Shown here: positions 1-9,118 of the stretch, in pieces
How the letters are laid out: each line of letters begins with the position of its first letter
Position numbering within the stretch: position 1 is the stretch's first letter
Origin: Rhodosalinus halophilus
GTDB taxonomy: Bacteria; Pseudomonadota; Alphaproteobacteria; Rhodobacterales; Rhodobacteraceae
DNA length: 64,000 nucleotides
NCBI RefSeq assembly: GCF_003298775.1
Contig: NZ_QNTQ01000001.1
Location: 186,001 to 250,000, forward strand
Direction of reading: 5' to 3'
The notes under the pieces: generated by a model
Database searches by the model: none
What the model was told of the DNA's origin: nothing
The model's input: the letters and a program-made list of their open reading frames with translations, nothing else
Translations under genes and position numbers: made by a program

Positions 1-995
1 GCGAGCGACTCGATGGTCTGCGTGAAATAGGGCGACTTGCCCTTCCGCCAGGGCGCGATGGCGCCGTCGCCGATCCGCAGCGCCGCGTCGGGCACCACCA
101 GCGCGGGATCGAAGAAAAGCTCGACCCCCAGCCCGCCGCAGGAGGGGCAGGCCCCGAAGGGCGCGTTGAAGGAAAACAGCCGCGGCTCGATCTCGGGGAT
201 GGTGAAGCCCGAGACCGGGCAGGCGAAATTCTCGGAGAAGGTGATGCGCTCGGGCTCGCCCTCGCCCTCGCGCGGGGCGGTCTCGAGCACGGCGATCCCG
301 TTGGCGAGGTCAAGCGCGGTGCGGAAACTGTCGGCCAGCCGCGTCTCCATCCCCTCGCGCACCACGATGCGGTCCACGACAACGTCGATGTCGTGGCGGT
401 ATTTCTTGTCGAGCGTCGGCGGCTCGTCGAGCTCGTGGAAGGCGCCGTCCACCTTCACCCGCTGGAAGCCCTGCTTGCGGAGTTCCAGCATCTCCTTGCG
501 GTACTCGCCCTTGCGGTCGCGCACGATGGGCGCGAGCAGGTAGGCGCGCGTGCCCTCCTCCATGCGCATCACGGCGTCCACCATGTCCTGCACCTGCTGC
601 GCCTCGATGGGCTGGCCGGTGGCCGGGCTGTAGGGGGTGCCCGCGCGCGCGAAAAGCAGGCGGAGATAGTCGTAGATTTCGGTGACCGTGCCGACGGTGG
701 AGCGCGGGTTCTTGCTGGTCGTCTTCTGCTCGATCGAGATCGCGGGACTGAGGCCCGCGATGTGGTCCACGTCGGGCTTTTCCATCATGTCGAGGAACTG
801 CCGCGCGTAGGCCGAGAGCGATTCGACGTAGCGGCGCTGCCCCTCGGCATAGATCGTGTCGAAGGCGAGGCTCGACTTGCCCGAGCCCGACAGCCCGGTG
901 ATGACGACGAGCCTGTCGCGGGGGATGTCGACATCGACGCCCTTGAGATTGTGCTCGCGCGCACCGCGCACCTGGATGGACTTGAGCTCGGCCAT
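1..995 (-). CDS. uvrA: UvrABC excision nuclease subunit A, N-terminal part (runs off the window)
   Basis: UvrA is the DNA-damage recognition ATPase of nucleotide excision repair. About 331 codons are present, from the ATG at 995 to the window edge, so the C-terminal two thirds are missing. The protein opens with [19 protein letters not shown], the typical UvrA start. A Walker A motif GLSGSGKSS lies near residue 32, followed by the [16 protein letters not shown] stretch and a UvrB-interaction region. A CPSCGG half of a zinc finger is near the truncated end. It is divergent from glk, and a LexA-type box about 65 bases upstream suggests SOS control. The identification is secure. Confidence 0.97.
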   Translation of the reverse strand, partial: MAELKSIQVRGAREHNLKGVDVDIPRDRLVVITGLSGSGKSSLAFDTIYAEGQRRYVESLSAYARQFLDMMEKPDVDHIAGLSPAISIEQKTTSKNPRSTVGTVTEIYDYLRLLFARAGTPYSPATGQPIEAQQVQDMVDAVMRMEEGTRAYLLAPIVRDRKGEYRKEMLELRKQGFQRVKVDGAFHELDEPPTLDKKYRHDIDVVVDRIVVREGMETRLADSFRTALDLANGIAVLETAPREGEGEPERITFSENFACPVSGFTIPEIEPRLFSFNAPFGACPSCGGLGVELFFDPALVVPDAALRIGDGAIAPWRKGKSPYFTQTIESL

Positions 996-1059
996 CGGAC
1001 ACCCCCTGAACTGAAGACAGAGATAGTGGAGCGGAGGGCCTTCGCCAATCCAAAAATGT

Positions 1060-1074
1060 GAACGAAAGATGAAC
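1060..1074 (-). promoter_or_regulatory. Putative LexA (SOS) box upstream of uvrA
   Basis: On the minus strand this reads GTTCATCTTTCGTTC, an exact GTTC-N7-GTTC direct repeat, the LexA operator form established in alphaproteobacteria. It lies about 65 bases upstream of the uvrA ATG in the uvrA-glk divergent gap. uvrA is a standard SOS gene, so motif and position agree. Binding itself is inferred. Confidence 0.8.
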
Positions 1075-1152
1075 ACTGCCTGTGGCGCGCCTGCGGCAGG
1101 CTTTGACCGCGGCGCTGCCGGCGGCTAGCGTCGCGCGAGGCGGGACAGGATC

Positions 1153-2091
1153 ATGACAGACGGCTCGGACGCGCTCGCCCTCGTGGGCGATATCGGCGCC
1201 ACCACGGCGCGGCTCGCGCTGGCGCGCGGCGGCATTCCGCTGCCGGGATCGGCCGCACGCTACCTCACCGCCGGCCACGACAGCGCGGAGGCGATGCTCG
1301 CGGACTACCTGCGCCACCTGGACGCGCGTCCCGGGATGGCCTGCCTCGCGGTGGCGGGCCCGCTGCGGGGGGAGACGGCTTGGATGCGCAACCGCGGCTG
1401 GGAGATCCAGGCGGAGGCGCTCGCGCGCGGGTTGGGGCTCGCGCGCGTCCGGCTGCTCAACGACCTGCAGGCGCAGGCGCTGGCGCTCGACCGGCTGAGC
1501 GAGGCGGCGCAGGATCCCCTGCTCGACGGGCGACCGCAGCCGGGCGCGGCGCGGCTGGTGATCGGGCTGGGCACCGGCGTGAACTGCGCCGCGGCCCATC
1601 CGCGCCCCGAGGCCTCCCTGCCGCTCGTGCCCCCGTCGGAGGCCGGCAACATGGGCCTGCCCGCGCATGACGCCGAGACGCTGCGACTCGCCGGGTGGCT
1701 GCGCGCGCATGTGGGCGCCGCCACGGTCGAAGAGGCGCTGTCCGGTCGCGGGCTCACGCAGCTCTGGGGATTCGCGGGCGGGCACGGCAGGCCCAGCCCG
1801 CAGGAGGTGCTGACCGCCTGCGCGGCCGGCGAAGCGCAGGCGCAGGCCGCGGTCGCGCTTCACGCGCGGCTGCTCGGGCAGTTCGCGCGGGATCTCGCCC
1901 TGGCGCATCTGGCGCTCGGCGGCGTCTGGCTCGCGGGCGGGCTCGCCCGCGCCGTGGCCCCGCATCTGCTGCGCAACGGCTTTGCGGACGCCTTCCGCGC
2001 CGATCCGCTGACCGAGACGATCCCCGTGCGGGTCATCGCCGACGACGCGGCGGCCGTGCTGGGCTGCGCGCAGCTCTGCGCCGCGCTCTAG
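1153..2091 (+). CDS. glk: Glucokinase (Glk family)
   Basis: The predicted product phosphorylates glucose with ATP to glucose 6-phosphate, the entry step to the Entner-Doudoroff or glycolytic route. It has 312 residues, close to the usual 315-325 of the bacterial Glk family. The N-terminal phosphate-binding motif GDIGATTARLA is at about residues 12-22 and a second nucleotide-binding loop GLGTGVN at about 138-144. The C-terminal LAGGLA segment fits the adenosine-binding region. The ATG at 1153 follows a GGACAGGA ribosome-binding site. It is a single gene, divergent from uvrA and convergent with the Lrp-type regulator. Sugar specificity cannot be read from sequence. Confidence 0.85.
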   Translation: MTDGSDALALVGDIGATTARLALARGGIPLPGSAARYLTAGHDSAEAMLADYLRHLDARPGMACLAVAGPLRGETAWMRNRGWEIQAEALARGLGLARVRLLNDLQAQALALDRLSEAAQDPLLDGRPQPGAARLVIGLGTGVNCAAAHPRPEASLPLVPPSEAGNMGLPAHDAETLRLAGWLRAHVGAATVEEALSGRGLTQLWGFAGGHGRPSPQEVLTACAAGEAQAQAAVALHARLLGQFARDLALAHLALGGVWLAGGLARAVAPHLLRNGFADAFRADPLTETIPVRVIADDAAAVLGCAQLCAAL

Positions 2092-2168
2092 ATCTCGAGC
2101 GTGTTGTGGCGGATCGGAGTCACCAGCCCGTCGCCGAAACGTTTCCGCTTGAACGCAACACGCTCTAA
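2092..2168. repeat. Long inverted repeat between convergent glk and the Lrp-type gene
   Basis: GAGCGTGTTG at 2097-2106 is repeated as the exact reverse complement CAACACGCTC at 2156-2165, about 49 bases apart. It begins at the glk stop codon and ends at the stop of the opposing gene. It may act as a bidirectional terminator or be a copy of a dispersed intergenic hairpin element; long hairpins of this style are common in alphaproteobacterial intergenic DNA. No other copy was found in this window. Confidence 0.6.
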
Positions 2169-2623
2169 AGAGGCAGCGTCGCGCTCCGCTTGACCTCGCG
2201 CAGCACGACGTTGGTGCGCGCGCTGGCCACGCCCGGGACGCGAAAGAGGAACTCCTCGAGAAAGCGGTTGTAGGCGTCGATGTCGGCGCAGAGCACGCGC
2301 AGGTGATAGTCGGCCTCGCCGGTGGTGGCGAAGCAGTCCATCACCTCCTCGCGCGACTTCATCGCCCGGATGAAGCGATCCAGCGTGTCCGGCTCGTGCC
2401 GGGTGAGCTGGACGTGCACGATGGCCTGGAAGGTCAGCCCGCAGGCGCGGGGGTCGGCCTCGGCGCGCCAGGCGCGGATCACGCCCTCGGACTCCAGCCG
2501 TTTCACCCGCCGCCAGGCGGCCGAGGGCGACATCCCCGCCACCTCGGCGAGCTCCGCCGTGGAAAGCCGGCTGTCGCGCTGCAGCGCGGCGAGCAGACGG
2601 ATGTCCTGCGGCTCGAGTTGCAT
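2165..2623 (-). CDS. Lrp/AsnC family transcriptional regulator
   Basis: This is a 152-residue protein of normal Lrp/AsnC length. The N-terminal winged helix-turn-helix spans roughly residues 5-60, with DIRLLAALQRDSRLSTAELA followed by GMSPSAAWRRVKRLE. A C-terminal RAM/AsnC effector-binding domain contains TTGEADYHLRVLCADID, the usual ligand-pocket pattern. Family members bind amino acids or other small ligands and usually act on nearby genes. The neighbours (glk and a stress-type protein) do not reveal its target, so no ligand is proposed. The ATG at 2623 is the natural start of the family. Confidence 0.88.
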   Translation of the reverse strand: MQLEPQDIRLLAALQRDSRLSTAELAEVAGMSPSAAWRRVKRLESEGVIRAWRAEADPRACGLTFQAIVHVQLTRHEPDTLDRFIRAMKSREEVMDCFATTGEADYHLRVLCADIDAYNRFLEEFLFRVPGVASARTNVVLREVKRSATLPL

Positions 2624-2692
2624 GTGGCCGTCCCCTTCCCCGCTCCGGGTCCGGAGGGAAGCCTAGGAAAAAGGGACGACGCCAGAAAGCCC

Positions 2693-3244
2693 CTACTCGC
2701 TCCAGTCGTGGACGTGCACGTCCCGTCCCGAGTGCCCCTGCATGATCTCGACGGCGCGGCGCTCCTTCTCCTTGTCCGCCACGCGGACCCAGAGCAGCAG
2801 GCCGCCGTGTCTGATCTGCTCTGCGTAATAGTCGCGGTGATGCTTGTGCACCCGTCGCGCGAGCAGCGCACCAAGCACGGCGGCCGGCCCGCCGCCGATG
2901 GCGATGGCGGCGATGGAGGCCGCGAGCGTGCTGGCCGGCATCAGCAGCGCCGCCATGGCGATGTAGGAGCCGAGAAAGAAGAAGCCGCCGGCGATGCCGC
3001 CCTCGAGTTCCCCGATCGCCTCCTCCTCGACGAAATGGGCGCGCGGCGCCTCGGGGTCGTCTTCCAGATCCTCGGCGTGCCAGAAGCGTTCGCCGAGCTT
3101 CGCCTCGAGAGCCTTCTGGCCGCCCAGCAGGCTGATGTCCCAGCGGCTGAACCCTGCGATCATCAGATCGTATATCGCAGCCTGCAACGCCTCGAAGCTG
3201 TCGAACACCCCGACGGCTTCGGGCACCTTGATGACGGTTGTCAT
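2693..3244 (-). CDS. Glycine-zipper membrane protein, general-stress-type (function unknown)
   Basis: The product has 183 residues. The first 45 or so resemble the fold seen in general stress protein 17M-like proteins, with the pattern [22 protein letters not shown]. The centre (about residues 75-120) is glycine- and alanine-rich and hydrophobic ([20 protein letters not shown], then [21 protein letters not shown]), compatible with two membrane-inserting segments or a glycine zipper. The C-terminus is charged and histidine-rich. The ATG at 3244 was chosen because the N-terminal motif starts there. It may be a single-gene unit between the Lrp gene and the cox-like operon. No enzymatic role is visible. 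Confidence 0.7.
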   Translation of the reverse strand: MTTVIKVPEAVGVFDSFEALQAAIYDLMIAGFSRWDISLLGGQKALEAKLGERFWHAEDLEDDPEAPRAHFVEEEAIGELEGGIAGGFFFLGSYIAMAALLMPASTLAASIAAIAIGGGPAAVLGALLARRVHKHHRDYYAEQIRHGGLLLWVRVADKEKERRAVEIMQGHSGRDVHVHDWSE

Positions 3245-3321
3245 GGACCCTCCTTGCGCTGACCGGGGCAAGGAGACGCGGCGGCGTGCCGCCGCGCATT
3301 GATCCGGCGCAAGCGGCGGGC

Positions 3322-4110
3322 TCAGCCCGCCGCCGCGACCGCCCGGCGGGTCATCACGCCCACCAGATGCGCGCGATACTCGGGCGAGCCGTGCAGATCG
3401 CCGATCATGCCCTCGGCGGGCACCGAAAGCCCCTGCACCGCGTCGGGCGAGAAGTTCGACGACAGCGCTTCCTCCGCCTCGGTCCAGCGGAAGACGCCCT
3501 CTTCCGAGGCGCCGGTCACGGCGACGCGCACCCCGTCCTCGAACTTCGCCACGAACACGCCCACGAGCGCGAAGCGCGAGGCCGGCTGCTCGAACTTCTG
3601 GTAGTTGGCGGCCTGCGGCACGGGAAAGCGCACCTCGGTGATGATCTCGCCCTCTTCGAGCGCGGTCATGAACATCCCCTCGAAGTAGTCGTCGGCGGCG
3701 ATCTCCCGGGTGTTGGTGACGATCGTGGCGCCAGAGGCGAGCGCCGCCGCCGGGTAGCAGGCGGAGGGGTCGTTGTTGGCGAGGCTGCCGCCGATGGTGC
3801 CGCGGTTGCGCACCGCCGGGTCGCCGATGTTGGCGGCAAGCGCGGCCAGCGCGGGATACTCCGGCACGCCGGCCGCCACCTCGGCGTGCGTCGTGCCGCC
3901 GCCGATGCAGACCCGGCCCTGATCGTCGCGGCAGATGCCGCGGATCTCCTCGACGCCCTTCAGGCTCACGAGTTTCGAGGGGCTGGCCAGCCGCTGCTTC
4001 AGCGTGGGAATCAGGGTCTGCCCGCCCCCCAGCGCCATCGCCTCTTCCGGCTGCAGCGCCTCCACCGCCTCGTTCAGGCTCTTCGGGCGCACGAAATCGA
4101 ATGCATACAT
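3322..4110 (-). CDS. Molybdenum hydroxylase, FAD-binding medium subunit (CoxM-like)
   Basis: This 262-residue protein is the FAD subunit of a xanthine-dehydrogenase/CO-dehydrogenase family hydroxylase and passes electrons from the FeS subunit to an acceptor. The FAD-binding loop [14 protein letters not shown] is near residue 30 and the second flavin motif [17 protein letters not shown] near 110. The ATG at 4110 follows GGAGG nine bases upstream; an upstream in-frame ATG at 4158 would add 16 unsupported residues. It is the last gene of the minus-strand coxG-coxS-coxL-coxM-like cluster. The substrate is unknown. Confidence 0.88.
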   Translation of the reverse strand: MYAFDFVRPKSLNEAVEALQPEEAMALGGGQTLIPTLKQRLASPSKLVSLKGVEEIRGICRDDQGRVCIGGGTTHAEVAAGVPEYPALAALAANIGDPAVRNRGTIGGSLANNDPSACYPAAALASGATIVTNTREIAADDYFEGMFMTALEEGEIITEVRFPVPQAANYQKFEQPASRFALVGVFVAKFEDGVRVAVTGASEEGVFRWTEAEEALSSNFSPDAVQGLSVPAEGMIGDLHGSPEYRAHLVGVMTRRAVAAAG

Positions 4111-4151
4111 CTTTCCGGTCCTCCCAAGGGCGGCGCCACGCGCCCTGCCCC

Positions 4152-4175
4152 CTTTCAATGGTCCCCAAATACCCC
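4152..4175. repeat. Short dispersed intergenic repeat, copy 1
   Basis: The core CTTTCAATGGTCC, then one or two variable bases, then CAAATACCC, recurs at 6626-6648 in the next intercistronic gap of the same operon, in the same orientation. It is followed here by a GC-rich palindromic run. It is probably a member of the short non-coding repeat families found between genes in Rhodobacteraceae. Confidence 0.6.
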
Positions 4176-4212
4176 GTCGCGGCGGCGCGGGCGCGCGCCG
4201 CCGCGGGTGTTC

Positions 4213-6576
4213 TCAGCCCTGCATCGCCGCCCAGACGCGCGAGGGCGTCAGCGGCATGTCGATATGCGCCACCTTGTGGCCGCCCGAGTGCAGCGCGTCG
4301 ATCACCGCGTTCACGACCGAGGGCGGCGAGCCGATGGCGCCGGCTTCGCCGCAGCCCTTCACGCCCAGCGGATTGTGCGTGCAGGGCGTCTGGCAGGAAT
4401 GATCGACCGCGTAGAAGGGCACGTCGTCGGCGCGCGGCATGGCATAGTCCATGTAGCTGGCCGAGACGAGCTGCCCATTCGCGTCGTAGGCGCAGTTCTC
4501 GAGCAGCGCCTGCCCGATCCCCTGCGCGAGCCCGCCGTGCACCTGCCCGTCCACGATCATCGGGTTGATGACGTTGCCGAAATCGTCGGCTGCGGCGAAG
4601 CGCTCGATCGTGACCTTGCCGGTCTCGGGGTCGACCTCGACCTCGCAGGCATAGGCGCCGGCCGGGAAGGTGAAGTTGGCCGGGTCGTAGAAGGCCGTCT
4701 CCTCCAGCCCCGGCTCGATATCCTCGAGCGGGTAGTTGTGCGGAACGTAGGCCGCCAGCGTCACGTCGCCCCAGGCCACCGACTTGTCGGTGCCCGCCAC
4801 GGTGAACTGGCCATCCTTGAGCTCGATGTCGGCCTCGGAGGCCTCCAGCAGGTGCGCCGCGATCTTCTTCGCCTTGGCGATCACCTTCTCGGTCGCGCGC
4901 ACCATGGCCGAGCCGCAGACCGCGATGGAGCGCGAGCCGTAGGTACCCATGCCGAAGGGGATCTTCGAGGTGTCGCCATGCACGATATCGACCTGGCTCT
5001 CGTCGATGCCCAGCATCTCGGCGATCACCTGCGGGAAGGAGGTCTCGTGCCCCTGCCCGTGGCTGTGCGCGCCGACCATCACGCTGATCGACCCGGTGGC
5101 GTTCACCCGCACGGTCGCGGCATCGTAAAGCCCCGCCCGCGCGCCGAGCTGGCCCACCAGGTTCGAGGGCGCGATGCCGCAGGCCTCGATGTAGCAGTTC
5201 ACGCCGAGCCCGCGCAGCTTTCCGCGTGCCTCGCTCTCCTTGCGGCGCGCCTCGAAGCCCGCGAAATCCGCGATCTCGGCCAGCTTGTCCATCGTCGCGT
5301 TGTAGTCGCCGGTGTCGTATTCCACGGCGACCGGCGTGGCATAGGGAAACTCGGTGACGAAGTTCTTGCGCCGCAGCTCCACCGGATCGACGCCCAGTTC
5401 GCGCGCCGCCTTGTCGATCACGCGCTCGAGTTGATAGGTCGCCTCGGGCCGGCCCGCGCCGCGGTAGGCGTCGACCGGCACCGTGTTGGTGAAGACCGCC
5501 TTCACGTTCACGTAGATCGCGGGCGTGCGGTAGTTGCCCGCCATCAGCGTGCCGTGGAGCCAGGTGGGCACCGAGGGCGCGAAGGTCGAGAGATAGGCGC
5601 CCATGTTGGCGTGGGTCTCGGTCCGGATCGCGGTGAAGTTGTGGTCCGCGTCGAGCGCCAGTTCGATCTTCGTGACGTGATCGCGCCCGTGCGCGTCCGA
5701 CATGAAGGCCTCGGACCGGGTCGAGGTCCATTTTACCGGCCGCCCCAGCTGCCGCGCGGCGAAGGTGACGAAGGCCTCCTCGGCATAGTGGAAGATCTTC
5801 GAGCCGAAGCCGCCGCCCACGTCGGGCGCCACCACGCGCAGCTTGTGCTCGGGGATGCCGAGGACGAAGGCCCCCATGAGCAGGCGGATGACATGCGGGT
5901 TCTGGCTGGTGGTGTAGAGCGTCGATTCGTCGGTGGCGCGGTGATAGTCGCCCACCGCCACGCGCGGCTCCATCGGGTTGGCGACCAGCCGGTTGTTGAC
6001 GAGTTCCAGCGTGGTGACATGCGCCGCGGTGCGGATCGCCTCATCCACCTTGTCGCGGTTGTCCTCGACGAAGCCCCAGTCGTAGCAGAGGTTGCTCGTG
6101 AGATCCTCGTGCACTTTCGGCGCGTCGGAGGCCAGCGCCGCCTTCATGTCCACCACCGCCGGAAGCTCGGCGATGTCGAACTCGATCGCCTCCGCCGCGT
6201 CGCGCGCGCGCTCGCGGCTGTCGGCCACGACCGCGGCCAGGATCTCGCCCACGTGGCGCACCTTGCCCTGCGCGATCACCGGATGCGCGGGCTCCTGCAT
6301 GGGCGCGCCGTGCCGGTCCGTCACCTGCCAGCCGCAGGGCAGCCCGCCCACCCCCTCGAAGTCCTTGCCGGTAAAGACGCGCTTCACCCCCGGCATCCCC
6401 TCGGCCGTGGAGGTGTCGATGTGCCGTATCTCCCCGTGCGCGATGTCCGAGCGCAGGAAATGCACGTAAAGCTGCCTGGGCAGGTTGATGTCGTCGGTGT
6501 AGTTCCCGGTTCCCGTCAGGAACCGCACGTCCTCGCGCCGCTTGCTGGCGGCGCCTATGCCATGATCCTTCGGCAT
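4213..6576 (-). CDS. Molybdenum hydroxylase large subunit (form II CoxL-like, Mo-pterin binding)
   Basis: At 787 residues this is full length for the catalytic molybdopterin subunit of a CO-dehydrogenase-like hydroxylase. The active-site loop reads AYRGAGR at residues 370-376. True CO dehydrogenases (form I) carry AYxCSFR, so this is a form II enzyme whose substrate is not established and is often not CO. The DVGGGFGSK Mo-cofactor motif is near residue 275, and GMGTYGSRS and [12 protein letters not shown] occur in the C-terminal half. The ATG at 6576 was chosen over 6642 because [22 protein letters not shown] matches the family N-terminus. Next to aromatic catabolism genes, hydroxylation of an aromatic or N-heterocyclic compound is a reasonable guess. 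Confidence 0.9.
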   Translation of the reverse strand: MPKDHGIGAASKRREDVRFLTGTGNYTDDINLPRQLYVHFLRSDIAHGEIRHIDTSTAEGMPGVKRVFTGKDFEGVGGLPCGWQVTDRHGAPMQEPAHPVIAQGKVRHVGEILAAVVADSRERARDAAEAIEFDIAELPAVVDMKAALASDAPKVHEDLTSNLCYDWGFVEDNRDKVDEAIRTAAHVTTLELVNNRLVANPMEPRVAVGDYHRATDESTLYTTSQNPHVIRLLMGAFVLGIPEHKLRVVAPDVGGGFGSKIFHYAEEAFVTFAARQLGRPVKWTSTRSEAFMSDAHGRDHVTKIELALDADHNFTAIRTETHANMGAYLSTFAPSVPTWLHGTLMAGNYRTPAIYVNVKAVFTNTVPVDAYRGAGRPEATYQLERVIDKAARELGVDPVELRRKNFVTEFPYATPVAVEYDTGDYNATMDKLAEIADFAGFEARRKESEARGKLRGLGVNCYIEACGIAPSNLVGQLGARAGLYDAATVRVNATGSISVMVGAHSHGQGHETSFPQVIAEMLGIDESQVDIVHGDTSKIPFGMGTYGSRSIAVCGSAMVRATEKVIAKAKKIAAHLLEASEADIELKDGQFTVAGTDKSVAWGDVTLAAYVPHNYPLEDIEPGLEETAFYDPANFTFPAGAYACEVEVDPETGKVTIERFAAADDFGNVINPMIVDGQVHGGLAQGIGQALLENCAYDANGQLVSASYMDYAMPRADDVPFYAVDHSCQTPCTHNPLGVKGCGEAGAIGSPPSVVNAVIDALHSGGHKVAHIDMPLTPSRVWAAMQG

Positions 6577-6625
6577 GTCTGTCGTCCTCCCTGGGTGGGC
6601 CGCGCCCCTCTTCGCGACCCTGCCT

Positions 6626-6648
6626 CTTTCAATGGTCCGCAAATACCC
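6626..6648. repeat. Short dispersed intergenic repeat, copy 2
   Basis: CTTTCAATGGTCCGCAAATACCC matches the copy at 4152-4175 except at one or two bases. It lies between the large- and small-subunit genes, just before a palindromic GC run around 6655-6680. Both copies follow a gene end on the minus strand, so a role in mRNA 3'-end formation or stability is possible. Confidence 0.6.
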
Positions 6649-6684
6649 ATGTCGCGCCGGTCGCTGCCCGGCGCGGCGCCGGGA

Positions 6685-7170
6685 TCATTCCGCGGCGATA
6701 CGGCTCACATCCTGCCCCGAGGCCGCCATGATCGCCTTGACGATGTTGTGATACCCGGTGCAGCGGCAGATGTTGCCCTCGAGGTAGTCGCGGATCTCGT
6801 GCTCGCTGGGCTTGGGGTTCTCGGCCAGCAGCGCCGCCGCCGACATCACCATGCCCGGCGTGCAGAAGCCGCACTGCAGCCCGTGGTGATCCTGAAATGC
6901 CTGCTGGATCACGTTGAGCGAGCCGTCGGGATTGGCCATCCCCTCGATGGTGCGCACCTCCGCGCCCTCGGCTTCGAGCGCGAAGATGGTGCAGGCCTTC
7001 ACGTCCTTGCCGTCCACATGCACAACGCAGGCCCCGCATTGCGAGGTGTCGCAGCCCACATGCGTGCCGGTGAGCCCCAGCTCCTCGCGCAGGAACTCCA
7101 CCAGCAGCGTGCGGCCCTCGACCTCGCCCTCGGCCGCCTCGCCGTTCACCGTCATGCTGACCTTGGTCAT
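6685..7170 (-). CDS. Molybdenum hydroxylase [2Fe-2S] small subunit (CoxS-like)
   Basis: This 161-residue protein carries two [2Fe-2S] clusters. The N-terminal plant-ferredoxin-type cluster uses [13 protein letters not shown] and a further Cys in DVKAC (about residues 40-62). The C-terminal cluster uses QCGFCTPG and GNICRCTGY (about 100-140). It relays electrons from the Mo site to the FAD subunit. The ATG at 7170 follows AGGGAGGA. It lies between the CoxG-like gene and the large-subunit gene, the common S-L order of form II clusters. No Mo-cofactor insertion genes (CoxD/E/F types) are in the window. Confidence 0.93.
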   Translation of the reverse strand: MTKVSMTVNGEAAEGEVEGRTLLVEFLREELGLTGTHVGCDTSQCGACVVHVDGKDVKACTIFALEAEGAEVRTIEGMANPDGSLNVIQQAFQDHHGLQCGFCTPGMVMSAAALLAENPKPSEHEIRDYLEGNICRCTGYHNIVKAIMAASGQDVSRIAAE

Positions 7171-7211
7171 CCAGTCCTCCCTATCGTCAGATATCCGTGT
7201 CGCGCGCGCCC

Positions 7212-7736
7212 TCAGGCGTCGCGCTTCACCAATCGCTTGAACCAGCCCTTCTTGCCGCCCGTGGCTTCCGCCTCGGGCGCCTCCTCGGGGTCGCTCGGCC
7301 CCTCGACCGCCTCCTGGAAGCGTTCGAAGAACTGGTCCGCCATCTTCTTGGCGAATCCGTCGATCACGCGCGAGCCGAGCTGCGCGAGCTTGCCGCCCAC
7401 CTTCGCGTCGACATCGTAGGTCAGCCGCGTGCCCTCCTCGGTCTCCTCCAGCGTCACGTCCGCGCCGCCCTTGGCGAAGCCCGCCGCGCCGCCCTTGCCC
7501 TCTCCGGCGAGGTGCAGGCTTTCGGGCTCCTTCATCTCGGAGAGCGTGACCGTGCCCTTGAAGGTCGCCTTCACCGGGCCGACCTTCTGGGTCACGGTCG
7601 CGTGAAACCCCTCTTCCGCCGTTCCGTCGAGCTCCTGGCACCCGGGGACCGAGGCCTTGAGCACCTCCGCGTCGAGGAGGGCCGCCCAGACGGTTTCGCG
7701 ATCGGCGCGGATGTCCCGCGTGCCGCTCATGTGCAT
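7212..7736 (-). CDS. CoxG-like SRPBCC protein (carbon monoxide dehydrogenase subunit G family)
   Basis: The product has 174 residues and belongs to the CoxG/SRPBCC family that accompanies molybdenum hydroxylases; CoxG is reported to help anchor CO dehydrogenase to the membrane. The START-like domain runs from [19 protein letters not shown] to about residue 145. A short acidic linker ([11 protein letters not shown]) and a basic tail [13 protein letters not shown] follow, which could contact the membrane. The ATG at 7736 follows GGGAGAG; a second ATG two codons later is equally possible. It is probably the first gene of the hydroxylase set, downstream of the IclR gene. Confidence 0.85.
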   Translation of the reverse strand: MHMSGTRDIRADRETVWAALLDAEVLKASVPGCQELDGTAEEGFHATVTQKVGPVKATFKGTVTLSEMKEPESLHLAGEGKGGAAGFAKGGADVTLEETEEGTRLTYDVDAKVGGKLAQLGSRVIDGFAKKMADQFFERFQEAVEGPSDPEEAPEAEATGGKKGWFKRLVKRDA

Positions 7737-7839
7737 GGTCAGTTCTCTCCCTGTTCGGCCGCTCGCCCGCCGCCCTGGCTGCGTGCGTGGCGTGCCGCCC
7801 GGCATCTTCGCAAGTGGTAGCGCAGAAATTTCTGCCGCG

Positions 7840-8628
7840 TCAGCCCTTTTCATTCGCTGCGCTGCAGCATTCCGAAGCGACCGATTGCGCGGCGCAGAAG
7901 CGTCGCAGCGCCGCCAGTTCGGGCGCGCCCGGCGCGATGGCGGTGCGGTCGGTCCCGACCAGGGTCACGGCCGCCTGCGCCTGCCCCTGCCAGTCCAGAA
8001 TCGGAGCCGCCGCCGCGACGAGCCCAGGGATGAAGCGGCCGTCCACCGCCGCATATCCCTGCGCGCGGACGGTCTCGGCCAGCGCGGCGATCCCTTCCGG
8101 CGTCGGGCGGAAATCCGCGGCGAGATCCGGCGCCTCGGCGATGCGCGCGCGCTCGGTCTCGCGCTGCGCGGCGACCACGGCAGGCGGCGCCCAGCCGAGA
8201 AACACCCGGCCCGTTGCGGAGGTGAGCAGCGGCAGCGCCGTGCCCAGCCCCATGGAGGTGACCAGCGGCGCGGCCGCGCGTTCCCACCGCACCACGGTCG
8301 CGCCCTGCGTGCCCCAGACCGCGAGCAGCACGGTCATCCCCGTTTCGGCGCAGAGATCGGGCAGCGCGTCGGCGGCCCGGTTCACGAAATCGTGCCGCGC
8401 CAGCGCGGCGAGCCCCAGCGTCAGCGCCTCGGGCCCGAGGTCGTATTTGCCCGAGCGGCCCGCCTGCGCCACCAGCCCCGCCGCCTGGAACGAGGCGAGG
8501 TAGCGATGCGCCTTCGACGCCTGCATGCCGCAGTCCCGCGCGAGCTCGGAGAGCGCCGCGGGTCCGCCCTTGGCGGCCAGCGCAGAAAGCAGCCGCAGCG
8601 CGGCCTCGAGGGACTGCACGCCGGCCAT
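7840..8628 (-). CDS. IclR family transcriptional regulator
   Basis: This is a 262-residue IclR-type regulator. The N-terminal winged HTH (VQSLEAALRLLSALA, then LSELARDCGMQASKAHRYLASFQAAGL) covers about residues 4-65. The C-terminal effector domain includes the SATGRVFLGW region and a closing cysteine-containing helix. Its ATG overlaps the stop of the thioesterase gene as ATGA, so the two are co-translated. IclR proteins often control aromatic degradation operons. An inverted repeat in the divergent promoter region at 9049-9067 is a candidate operator, so it may control both the thioesterase/cox operon and the monooxygenase/dioxygenase operon. Confidence 0.9.
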   Translation of the reverse strand: MAGVQSLEAALRLLSALAAKGGPAALSELARDCGMQASKAHRYLASFQAAGLVAQAGRSGKYDLGPEALTLGLAALARHDFVNRAADALPDLCAETGMTVLLAVWGTQGATVVRWERAAAPLVTSMGLGTALPLLTSATGRVFLGWAPPAVVAAQRETERARIAEAPDLAADFRPTPEGIAALAETVRAQGYAAVDGRFIPGLVAAAAPILDWQGQAQAAVTLVGTDRTAIAPGAPELAALRRFCAAQSVASECCSAANEKG

Positions 8629-9044
8629 CAGAGTCCCAGCGCCGCGCGAAGCGGCGCGACCTCGCCCGCGCCCATCCGGCCGTCGCGCATCACGAAGACG
8701 CCGCGCAGTTCGTGGCCGGTCAGCGCCAGACGGTCGCCGAGATAGGCCGCGTAATCGAGCCGCACCGCCTTCTCGTGCCAGGCGGTGGCGCGCATCTCGA
8801 GCTCCAGCGTCTGGTTCTCGCGCACCGGCGCGCGGAACTTCGCATCCGCCTCCATCAGCCCGATGCCCGCCGAGCCCAGCTGCGCGCAAAGCGCCGCGTG
8901 CCCGCCCGCGCGCACGAACATGAAGTCGTGAAAGCAGCGATCGAACCAGCGGAAGAAGTTGGGGTAGAAGACGATGCCCGCCGGATCGCAGTCGCCGAAG
9001 GTGACGGGCAGGGTCAGCCGGTGATCCGGCGGCGTATTTTCCAT
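8628..9044 (-). CDS. Hotdog-fold acyl-CoA thioesterase (4-hydroxybenzoyl-CoA thioesterase family)
   Basis: The 138-residue protein has the 4HBT hotdog signature FGDCDPAGIVFYPNFFRWFD at about residues 16-35, including the catalytic Asp in the DPAG segment. Proteins of this family cleave aryl-CoA or acyl-CoA thioesters. It is the first minus-strand gene next to the divergent CoA-level monooxygenase/ligase and gentisate dioxygenase. The natural inference is release of a hydroxylated aryl-CoA (gentisyl-CoA or 5-hydroxyanthraniloyl-CoA) as the free acid for ring cleavage. The chain length matches the family. The exact substrate is not provable from sequence. Confidence 0.88.
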   Translation of the reverse strand: MENTPPDHRLTLPVTFGDCDPAGIVFYPNFFRWFDRCFHDFMFVRAGGHAALCAQLGSAGIGLMEADAKFRAPVRENQTLELEMRATAWHEKAVRLDYAAYLGDRLALTGHELRGVFVMRDGRMGAGEVAPLRAALGL

Positions 9045-9048
9045 GATG

Positions 9049-9067
9049 CGATACCTGTTGCGTATTG
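9049..9067. promoter_or_regulatory. Candidate IclR operator in the divergent promoter region
   Basis: CGATAC-CTGTTGC-GTATTG is a 6-bp inverted repeat with one mismatch and a 7-base spacer, lying five bases outside the thioesterase start codon. A plausible plus-strand promoter, TTGCGT (9058-9063), 16 bases, TATCCT (9080-9085), overlaps it. It is the only AT-rich stretch of this 74-base gap. Assignment to the IclR protein rests on proximity. Confidence 0.45.
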
Positions 9068-9118
9068 TGGAAATAAACCTATCCTGCCGCGAAATCCATG
9101 TCGAGACAGGGAGGGGTC

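Noticed and set aside
4213-6576. Annotation as a true aerobic carbon monoxide dehydrogenase
   Set aside because: The active-site loop is AYRGAGR, not the AYxCSFR of form I CODH, so CO oxidation is not supported.
3238-7419. A 1393-codon open frame on the plus strand across the cox-like genes
   Set aside because: It is antisense to four genes with clear domains, is rich in Arg, His and Gly, and shows no domain; a GC-rich shadow frame.
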